The notes below the pieces were generated by a model. The model saw only the letters and a program-made list of their open reading frames with translations, did no database searches and was not told where the DNA came from. DNA of 30,969 nucleotides. Source: DAOWGG01 sp965369815. GTDB taxonomy: Bacteria; Patescibacteriota; Gracilibacteria; UM-FILTER-43-11. Shown piece after piece: positions 24,128 to 29,996 of this stretch. Positions within the stretch are counted from its first letter, which is position 1, and each line of letters starts with the position of its first letter. The position numbers and the translations under genes were made by a program. Location: assembly GCA_965369815.1 (NCBI GenBank), contig CBDUQS010000010.1:1-30969 (forward strand). The letters are read 5' to 3'.

Positions 24128-25138
24128 TTAAATATTTTTAGAAAGAAGATCCATCATATCAACAAGGCGATTCGCATACCCCCACTCGTTATCATACCAA
24201 AGGAGCATTTTAATCGTTCGATCACCGATCATTTGGGTTAATCCAGTATCCAGAATACTCGAATGAGGATTGGTTTTAAAGTCGATAGAAACCAATGGAT
24301 CATCACAAAAATCAATAATCGGATCGTAATAAGAATCTTTTGCAATTCCTCGGAAAAATTCATTGAATTCATCTTTGGTCGCTTTGTTTTCAAGTTGAAG
24401 CACTACATCACAAACAGAGCTAGTCGCAATCGGCACACGGTAGGCCATTCCATCTAATTTTCCTGCTAGTTCAGGAATGATTTTAGCAGTGGCACGAACA
24501 GCCCCTGTCGTCGTTGGAATAATAGACATCGTCGCCGCTCTTGCTCGCCGAAGATCCCGATTGGAATTATCCAAAAGGTTCTGTGAGTGGGTAAAAGAGT
24601 GAATCGAAGAGACAGAAGCACTCTCAATACCCCACTTCTCATGAATCAGTTTAATTGGAGGAGCGATACAATTGGTCGTACAGCTCGCATTAGAAATAAC
24701 ATGATGTTCAGGCTTCAAATCTTTCTCATTCACCCCCAAAACAAAAGTAGGAGTGTCATCTTTCATTGGAGCAGAGACCAAAACTTTTTTAGCGCCGCCT
24801 ACTAGATGGCGTGAGGCAATATCGTAAGTTTTCGCTTTACCGGTACACTCTAAAACCAAATCCACTCCATGATCTTTCCACGGCACGTCACGGGCATCTT
24901 TGGTGGCGATGCACTTCACTTCTTTCCCATCAATCAGAATTCGATTGTCATCGCCATTGGTTTGAATGTCGTTACTAATTTTCCCGTGAACAGAATCGTA
25001 TTTTAAAAGGTGGGCACGCATTTTAGCATCTTCACTGCGGGCATTGATCGTAACCACTTCCATTTCTGGATGGTTGAGCAGTAGCCGATGAACGATACGA
25101 CCGATACGACCATATCCATTAAGACCGACTTTTAACAT
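24128..25138 (-). CDS. gap: Glyceraldehyde-3-phosphate dehydrogenase
   Basis: Reversible oxidation of glyceraldehyde 3-phosphate to 1,3-bisphosphoglycerate. 336 residues from ATG 25138, where the classical start MLKVGLNGYGRIGR begins and TAACC lies 9 nt upstream; an upstream start at 25174 adds residues foreign to the family. Seen: GLNGYGRIGR (Rossmann), ASCTTNC with catalytic Cys153, and the C-terminal WYDNEWGYANRLVD. The NAD-site position that normally reads Asn-Asp reads Asn32-Ala33-Arg34, which may favour NADP and thus the biosynthetic direction. It sits between aldolase and fructose-bisphosphatase genes. Confidence 0.96.
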   Translation of the reverse strand: MLKVGLNGYGRIGRIVHRLLLNHPEMEVVTINARSEDAKMRAHLLKYDSVHGKISNDIQTNGDDNRILIDGKEVKCIATKDARDVPWKDHGVDLVLECTGKAKTYDIASRHLVGGAKKVLVSAPMKDDTPTFVLGVNEKDLKPEHHVISNASCTTNCIAPPIKLIHEKWGIESASVSSIHSFTHSQNLLDNSNRDLRRARAATMSIIPTTTGAVRATAKIIPELAGKLDGMAYRVPIATSSVCDVVLQLENKATKDEFNEFFRGIAKDSYYDPIIDFCDDPLVSIDFKTNPHSSILDTGLTQMIGDRTIKMLLWYDNEWGYANRLVDMMDLLSKNI

Positions 25139-25168
25139 AATAGGGAGGGTTAAATGATATTTAGCACT

Positions 25169-25252
25169 TTGCATTTCTGAATTCGCATTTAAATGTTAAA
25201 TGTAAAAATGCAAAATTGAATGCAAAATACAAATTACGAAATCCAAAATCCT
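25169..25252. repeat. AATGCAAA-rich repeat with internal dyad between fba and gap
   Basis: TTTGCATTT (25169-25177) faces AAATGCAAA (25206-25214), and AATGCAAA recurs at 25219. The tail ACGAAATCCAAAATCC resembles the sequence at the 3' end of the S23-type gene in reverse (19364-19386) and the block at 19813-19871. It separates aldolase from gap by more than 100 bp and could affect read-through between them. Confidence 0.7.
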
Positions 25253-26269
25253 TTAATTACTTTCAGCTTCTTCGCTCCATGCACCCTTAGTCGCTAAACC
25301 ATTCATTTTAGCTCGATGAGCTAAGGCTTGCTGAGCGGTTGCTTTGTCTTCAGAATTTTTAGCCCACGCATCCAAAGCAGGCCTTTGAATTGCACGACCG
25401 TAACTAAAGCTAAGTGGCCATGGTTTATCTTCTGGCAACTTATTCATCAAGTCCAAATATCGTGTTGAATCTAAATCACTCAATCCACCAGAAAGGAACA
25501 CAACACCCGCGAGTTCCGCTGGCACGTTTTCCTTCAGGCATTTAACAGTTTGTTCAGCCACAGTCTGAGGGTCGGTTGGATTAGAACCATCTTTACCCGC
25601 AATAACCATGCTGGTTTTTAAAATACATCCCTCCAAAGCAACACCTTGCTCTTTTAATTGAGCAAAAAGAGTTTGCCACGCTTCGGCACAAACTTCGTAA
25701 GATCGTTCTAAGCTGTGATCTCCATCGATTAAAATTTCTGGCTCCACCATGGGTACCAAACCAGCTTCTTGGCAAAGCGCCGCGTAACGAGCAAGCCCGT
25801 GTGCATTAGCCATATAACAAGCTTTAGTTGGCATATTTTCACCAATAGTAATAACCGATCGCCACTTTGCAAACTTACCTCCCAATTCAGCGTATTCAGT
25901 TAAGCGTTCACGCAAACCATCGAGTCCTTCAGTTACTTTCTCTCCTTCATTTAAAGCCAATTCCTTAGCCCCTTTATCCACTTTAATTCCAGGAAGAATC
26001 CCCGCGTCAGAAAGAACTTCAGTAAAAGGAGTTCCATCATCTGTTTTTTGACGAAGTGTTTCATCAAACAAAATCATACCGGCTACGGATTCACCGACAG
26101 GAGCGCTAACAAGCATACCGCGATAATCACGACGAGTTTCTTCGGTGCATTCCACACCAAGGGAATCAAATCGTTTCTGGCACGTTCCATGACTTTCATC
26201 GATAGCCAAAATACCCTTTCCAGGCGCTACCATGGCCTGAGCAGTTTGTTTAAGGAGGTCTAAATTCAT
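25253..26269 (-). CDS. Fructose-bisphosphate aldolase, class I
   Basis: Schiff-base aldolase that joins or splits dihydroxyacetone phosphate and glyceraldehyde 3-phosphate. 338 residues. Seen: APGKGILAIDES near the N-terminus, GKFAKWR (Lys135), and the Schiff-base lysine in LEGCILKTSM (Lys218); the usual Pro after the lysine is Thr. This is the animal/plant-like class I form. First of the three carbon-metabolism genes read leftward (aldolase, gap, fbp). The 66-bp gap from lemA carries a hairpin (26292-26323). No Shine-Dalgarno or TAACC precedes ATG 26269. Confidence 0.95.
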   Translation of the reverse strand: MNLDLLKQTAQAMVAPGKGILAIDESHGTCQKRFDSLGVECTEETRRDYRGMLVSAPVGESVAGMILFDETLRQKTDDGTPFTEVLSDAGILPGIKVDKGAKELALNEGEKVTEGLDGLRERLTEYAELGGKFAKWRSVITIGENMPTKACYMANAHGLARYAALCQEAGLVPMVEPEILIDGDHSLERSYEVCAEAWQTLFAQLKEQGVALEGCILKTSMVIAGKDGSNPTDPQTVAEQTVKCLKENVPAELAGVVFLSGGLSDLDSTRYLDLMNKLPEDKPWPLSFSYGRAIQRPALDAWAKNSEDKATAQQALAHRAKMNGLATKGAWSEEAESN

Positions 26270-26291
26270 AGCTTTAGAATTAAGTAATAAG

Positions 26292-26323
26292 TAACGCCAT
26301 GCAACGGAGGTCGCATGACGTTA
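26292..26323 (-). promoter_or_regulatory. Hairpin between lemA and the aldolase gene
   Basis: TAACGCCATGC (26292-26302) pairs with GCATGACGTTA (26313-26323) with one mismatch around a 10-nt loop. There is no T-run on the minus strand, so it is not a standard terminator. It may be a processing site, a leader structure of the aldolase gene or a protein site. Confidence 0.55.
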
Positions 26324-26335
26324 AGTGATTGAACA

Positions 26336-27376
26336 TTAGGATTCTTTTTTCTCCTCACCTTCGAGAGGCATTTCAGCCTGATCTGGATGGACTTCCTCGG
26401 CAGGTTTCTCTTCCTCTGCTGGAGCTTCAGCGGGTGCTTCTGGGGTAGGTTCCTCAGCTACTTCAGCAGGTTTCTCCTCCTCCGCTGGAGCTTCCGCTTC
26501 AGGAGTAGGTTCTTCGGCTGGAGTCTCAGGAGCAGCCTCTTCTTTTACCTCTTCCTCTGCCGGAGCCTCAGGTTCAGGCGTAGCTTCAGGAGTTTCCTCA
26601 ACTGACTTTTCCTCTTCCACAGGAGCTTCTGGTTCAGGAGTTGCCTCTGGTGCAGGCTCTTCTTTCACTTCTTCAGTAGCAGGAGCTGGAGCTGCTTCTT
26701 TCACTTCCGCTTCTGGTGCAGGAGCAGCCTCTTCTTTTGGTGCCTCAGCAGGTTTCTCTTCTTCCGCTGGTGCGTCCGCAACAGCAGGAGCTGGAGTCGC
26801 TTCTGCTTTAGGAGCCTCTTCTTTATCTTTATTAAAATCAACTTCAACATTTTCACGTTGTTCTTCATCCTCAATTTCAAAGAATTCTTCTACTTTAAAT
26901 TTGAATATGTTCGCAACAATGTTGGTTGGAACTTGTTGAACAGCGGTGTTGTAATCACGAACAATACTATTGTAGAAGCGTCGTGAAGACTGAATTTTAT
27001 CTTCAGTGTCTACTAATTCATTTTGAAGCTGTAGAAAATTCTCATTCGCTTTTAATTGTGGGTAGTTCTCCGCCACAGCAAACAAAGATTTCAAAGCCCC
27101 AGACAACATGTTTTCTGCCTGACCTTGTTCTTGAACGTTGGTTGCATTAATGGCCTGAGCACGAGCTTCGGTCACCTTTACTAACACGCCTTCTTCGTGT
27201 GAAGCGTAACCCTTTACCGTCTCAACGATATTAGGGATTAAGTTGTATCGTCGTTTTAATTGTACGTCGATATCAGCCCACGCTTCTTTAACTTGGTTTC
27301 GGAGCTTAATGAGCTTGTTATACATAAATACAACGAAGACCACCAAGGCTGCAATAATCGCAATTGGGAGTGCCAT
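26336..27376 (-). CDS. LemA-family protein with long Pro/Ala/Glu-rich tail
   Basis: 346 residues. The first about 180 match LemA: an N-terminal membrane segment (about 3-22), then helices with LRNQVKEAWADIDVQLKRR, NLIPNIVETVKGYA and ENFLQLQNELVDTEDKI. The remaining about 160 residues are a low-complexity repeat of units like APAEEEKPAE and PTPEAEA, strongly acidic and probably extended. LemA proteins are membrane-anchored coiled-helix proteins of unclear function. The tail could span the wall or be a flexible linker; no terminal anchor motif follows it. A divergent stomatin-like gene lies 141 bp away with a palindrome between them. Confidence 0.9.
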   Translation of the reverse strand: MALPIAIIAALVVFVVFMYNKLIKLRNQVKEAWADIDVQLKRRYNLIPNIVETVKGYASHEEGVLVKVTEARAQAINATNVQEQGQAENMLSGALKSLFAVAENYPQLKANENFLQLQNELVDTEDKIQSSRRFYNSIVRDYNTAVQQVPTNIVANIFKFKVEEFFEIEDEEQRENVEVDFNKDKEEAPKAEATPAPAVADAPAEEEKPAEAPKEEAAPAPEAEVKEAAPAPATEEVKEEPAPEATPEPEAPVEEEKSVEETPEATPEPEAPAEEEVKEEAAPETPAEEPTPEAEAPAEEEKPAEVAEEPTPEAPAEAPAEEEKPAEEVHPDQAEMPLEGEEKKES

Positions 27377-27396
27377 AGTTTTTTAAGATTAGAAAA

Positions 27397-27402
27397 ATTA
27401 TA
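27397..27402 (-). promoter_or_regulatory. Likely -10 box of lemA
   Basis: A perfect TATAAT on the minus strand (27402-27397), 20 bp before the start codon. The region where a -35 is expected is only T-rich. The leader would be about 15 nt. Confidence 0.5.
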
Positions 27403-27444
27403 CAGAATCAATTTATCAAAAAATAGGCTCTAGCAAAAGGAAAA

Positions 27445-27463
27445 AGTCGACAACCTGTCGACT
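27445..27463. promoter_or_regulatory. Palindrome in the lemA/SPFH divergent region (possible operator)
   Basis: AGTCGAC (27445-27451) and GTCGACT (27457-27463) are perfect inverted arms around AACCT. The right arm overlaps the predicted -35 of the stomatin-like gene (27458-27463), as an operator would. No gene ends nearby, so a terminator role is unlikely. Confidence 0.6.
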
Positions 27464-27486
27464 AATTTTTAGTAGTGTTATATAGT
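27458..27486 (+). promoter_or_regulatory. Promoter of the stomatin-like gene
   Basis: TCGACT (27458-27463), a 17-bp spacer and TATAGT (27481-27486). The -35 lies in the right arm of the palindrome. The start codon is 31 bp further. Confidence 0.5.
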
Positions 27487-27517
27487 ACTCTTAGTTTTAA
27501 AAAATAACTCTAGAATT

Positions 27518-28294
27518 ATGGAATTTATTGCCTTTTTAGTGCCCCTTATCCCATTTATAATATTTGCATTGGTGGCGATGATCCGTCAGGTGAATGAATA
27601 TGAGCGTGGGGTCATGTTTACCATGGGTCGATACACGGGTCTCAAAAGTCCTGGTTGGCGCATTGTTGTTCCTGTTTTTCAGCGCATGAAAAAAGTCGAT
27701 CTTCGTGTAAAAACCGTCGATGTACCCGATCAGGATGCCATTACCAAAGACAACGTTTCTATTCGTATAAACGCAGTGCTTTATTACAAGGTTAGTCATG
27801 CTGAAAAAGCGATTCTGGAAGTTGAACATTTTGCTTACGCCGTATCTCAGCTCGCTCAAACTACCATGCGTAATGCAGCGGGTGAGGTAACGCTCGATGA
27901 ACTTTTAAAAAGTCGAGATGATGTAGCAGTGCGTATTAAAGAAATCGTCGACAAAGCCAGCGATCCTTGGGGAATCAAAGTTGAATCCGTCGAACTGAAA
28001 GACATCGGCTTACCCGAAAACATGAAGCGAACCATGGCGAAAGAGGCGGAAGCTGAACGTGAAAAACGCGCCGTCATCATCAAGGCCGAAGGAGAAGTAG
28101 CCGCTGCCGGTAATATGTCTAAAGCCGCTAAAATGCTCAACGAAGCACCAGGTGCGTTGCATCTTCGGACACTCCAATCCGTTAACGATCTTTCTTCCGA
28201 TCAATCCAACACAACGGTGTGGATGCTACCAATTGAAGTATTGCGAGCGATTGAGAATGTTGGTGATGTGTTGAAGAACAAGATGAATCAGTAA
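27518..28294 (+). CDS. SPFH/stomatin-like (slipin) membrane protein
   Basis: 258 residues: one N-terminal membrane segment (about 3-24), then the SPFH/band 7 domain: NEYERGVMFTMGRYTG, RMKKVDLRVKTVDVP, and the helical end with ERKRAVI-like EREKRAVIIKAEGEV, matching slipins. Such proteins form oligomeric rings and membrane microdomains, often with an NfeD partner; none is present here. Its neighbour is LemA in divergent orientation. TAACT lies 8 nt before ATG 27518. A strong terminator follows, so it is a single-gene unit. Confidence 0.92.
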   Translation: MEFIAFLVPLIPFIIFALVAMIRQVNEYERGVMFTMGRYTGLKSPGWRIVVPVFQRMKKVDLRVKTVDVPDQDAITKDNVSIRINAVLYYKVSHAEKAILEVEHFAYAVSQLAQTTMRNAAGEVTLDELLKSRDDVAVRIKEIVDKASDPWGIKVESVELKDIGLPENMKRTMAKEAEAEREKRAVIIKAEGEVAAAGNMSKAAKMLNEAPGALHLRTLQSVNDLSSDQSNTTVWMLPIEVLRAIENVGDVLKNKMNQ

Positions 28295-28310
28295 GAATTG
28301 ATTAAGATTA

Positions 28311-28341
28311 AAAAAGCCTGGGCAAATGCTCGGGCTTTTTT
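28311..28341 (+). terminator. Rho-independent terminator of the SPFH gene
   Basis: GCCTGGGCA (28316-28324) pairs with TGCTCGGGC (28327-28335), including two G-U pairs, around a 2-nt loop, followed by six T. It starts 21 bp after the stop codon. The A-run before it could make it work in the other direction as well. Confidence 0.88.
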
Positions 28342-28368
28342 AATTTATTCATCGTGGGGTTTTTGTTT

Positions 28369-28392
28369 CGCAGGTTGGAAAACCTACTCTTC
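28369..28392. repeat. Second copy of the dispersed hairpin element
   Basis: CGCAGGTTGGAAAACCTACTCTTC here matches 12161-12184 except at four positions. Two of the changes (G to A and C to T) are at paired positions of the stem, keeping AGGTT/AACCT where the other copy has GGGTT/AACCC. It is 7 bp after the end of the epimerase gene, as the other copy lies close after the metallo-beta-lactamase gene. Confidence 0.7.
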
Positions 28393-28398
28393 AAAAAC

Positions 28399-29361
28399 TT
28401 ACCGAAACGCATCCGAACTCGTCTCCCGAATTTTCTCCATTCGTAAATTGGCAACCTGCTCTTTAATTCCCTCCTCCAATGTTACGGTCGGTTTATACCC
28501 CAACACATCCACAATTTTAGAAATATCCGCGTATTGCCCCTGTACATAATCCTCTTTCACCGGATTTTCAATGTACATCGGTTCCATGTCTTTGCCGAAT
28601 GCTTCAATCAACGTGTCCGCAATATCTTTCACTGAAGTCGCATTACCAGTTCCGATATTAAAGACGTCCGCCCCCAATTTTTTATCCAACTGGATGGCTT
28701 TCGTAAGCCCCTGAACCACATCACGAACATTAGTGAAGTCGCGTGTTTGAGTGCCGTCACCATAAATAACAGGCGTCTTATCACGACCAATATCCCAACA
28801 GAACTGAGAAATTAAATTGGCGTAAATTCCTTTCGCTTCCTCATTCGGTCCGTACACACTCATAAATCGGAATCCGATAATATCCATTTCCGGATGAACC
28901 TTATTGAAACATCGAGAAATATGCTCATACATTCGTTTCGTCACCGCATAGTGATTGATTGGCGTCACGCCCTGCGTTTCCACAAGTGGCAATGGGTTAT
29001 TACCGTAAAGCGATGAAGTCGACGCATATAAAACCTTTTTCACACCGTTCTTGCTCGCCCAATCCAAAACCTGTGTGAACGATTCAATCGCGTTGGTGTA
29101 AGCCCATACGAAATCGTCGCCCATAAACATCGGTGCACTACTGGTCCCTGCCAAATGAATCACATAATCCACAGGTCCCACCTGGTCTAAATCCTCTTTT
29201 TTTCGCGCATCCCCTTTTATAAATTTAATATCATCATCTAAATTGCTTTCATCTCCCAAAAACAGATTATCCAAGGCGGTAATTTCGTATTCTCCCTTAT
29301 TGATATTGCAGAAGTTGGAGCCGATGAATCCGGCGCCACCCGTCACTAAAACTTTTTCCAT
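28399..29361 (-). CDS. NAD-dependent nucleotide-sugar epimerase/dehydratase
   Basis: Extended short-chain dehydrogenase of 320 residues: VTGGAGFIGSN (NAD-binding), STSSLYG with YAVTK (Tyr and Lys of the catalytic triad), RFMSVYGP and DFTNVRDVVQG. Probably UDP-glucose 4-epimerase-like or a related nucleotide-sugar enzyme for surface polysaccharide; the exact substrate cannot be read from the sequence. TAACT lies 13 nt before ATG 29361. A diverged hairpin element lies just beyond its stop. Three 11-bp tandem repeats sit in the gap on its upstream side (29411-29443). Confidence 0.9.
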   Translation of the reverse strand: MEKVLVTGGAGFIGSNFCNINKGEYEITALDNLFLGDESNLDDDIKFIKGDARKKEDLDQVGPVDYVIHLAGTSSAPMFMGDDFVWAYTNAIESFTQVLDWASKNGVKKVLYASTSSLYGNNPLPLVETQGVTPINHYAVTKRMYEHISRCFNKVHPEMDIIGFRFMSVYGPNEEAKGIYANLISQFCWDIGRDKTPVIYGDGTQTRDFTNVRDVVQGLTKAIQLDKKLGADVFNIGTGNATSVKDIADTLIEAFGKDMEPMYIENPVKEDYVQGQYADISKIVDVLGYKPTVTLEEGIKEQVANLRMEKIRETSSDAFR

Positions 29362-29410
29362 AATAATTTCGAGTAGTTATTGATCTTAAATATCGTCAAC
29401 AAAACGACAA

Positions 29411-29443
29411 GCAATTTGAAAGCGATTTGATAGCAATTTGAAA
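29411..29443. repeat. Three tandem 11-bp repeats
   Basis: GCAATTTGAAA, GCGATTTGATA and GCAATTTGAAA follow one another without gap. The 11-bp period puts the copies on one face of the helix. They lie upstream of the epimerase start and just after the stop of the secreted protein gene at 29447-29869, so they could be a regulator site. Confidence 0.7.
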
Positions 29444-29446
29444 CGG

Positions 29447-29869
29447 CTACATCTGAAGGTTCAAAAGGCTGATTTTACTTGTTTTTCGTACTAGCTTATC
29501 ATTCACATTAGCACGTAAAACAATCTTGAAATTCACAGCACTTTCTTCGAATCCTTTGTTGGTTAAAAAGCTCTCAGGAACAACCCACTTAAAAGTATAA
29601 ATATCAGATGCTTCCGATTGAGTTATATAGCCAATGCGAGTGCTTGCCCATGTATTTCGCTCTGCCAATCGAACGCTGATACCCCTTCTTTGTTTTGCTG
29701 AAAATCCATGAGTTTTCCATTGAATCTCAACTGTATCTCCGGGTTGGTAGGCTTGCTGTTCAGTCGGTGAAAGGAGTTCAAAATAAGGCGCATCCATTTG
29801 AGCTTGAGCGGAAGAAAAGCCAATCAACAAAAGAACAAAAGCCAAAGCGGTTATAAGTCGAGTTTTCAT
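29447..29869 (-). CDS. Secreted protein with Kre9/KNH-like domain
   Basis: 140 residues from ATG 29869; TTACC lies 10 nt before it. A longer start would precede a normal signal peptide by six residues. Seen: a signal peptide ending near SSAQAQ (about 1-23), then one beta-sandwich-like domain with LLSPTEQQAYQPGDTVEIQWKT, the hallmark of the Ser-Thr-rich GPI-anchored/Kre9-KNH family, in bacteria a small Ig-like extracellular domain. No anchor is seen, so it is either released or bound by partners. It is upstream of the epimerase on the same strand. Confidence 0.75.
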   Translation of the reverse strand: MKTRLITALAFVLLLIGFSSAQAQMDAPYFELLSPTEQQAYQPGDTVEIQWKTHGFSAKQRRGISVRLAERNTWASTRIGYITQSEASDIYTFKWVVPESFLTNKGFEESAVNFKIVLRANVNDKLVRKTSKISLLNLQM

Positions 29870-29931
29870 AACTAATTGAGGTAACAAATATAAGTGCTCG
29901 CTTATTGTAGTGGAAAATTTTTCAGATTACA

Positions 29932-29971
29932 AAAAAACCTCCCATTCCGATTATGGAATGGGAGGTTTTTT
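29932..29971. terminator. Strong bidirectional terminator
   Basis: A 17-bp perfect stem: AAAAAACCTCCCATTCC (29932-29948) with its complement at 29955-29971 around a 6-nt loop. It gives a T-run in both directions. It follows the stop of the PEGA-like repeat gene (minus strand) by about 26 bp and separates it from the downstream gene. Confidence 0.93.
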
Positions 29972-29996
29972 AAATTTCTTATTAAAGATCGTTAGG

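Noticed and set aside
24128..25174. Longer GAPDH start at 25174
   Set aside because: The added 12 residues are foreign to GAPDH, and the start at 25138 has the family N-terminus and TAACC at 9 nt.
27445..27463. Palindrome read as a terminator
   Set aside because: It lies between two divergent gene starts, so no transcript ends there.
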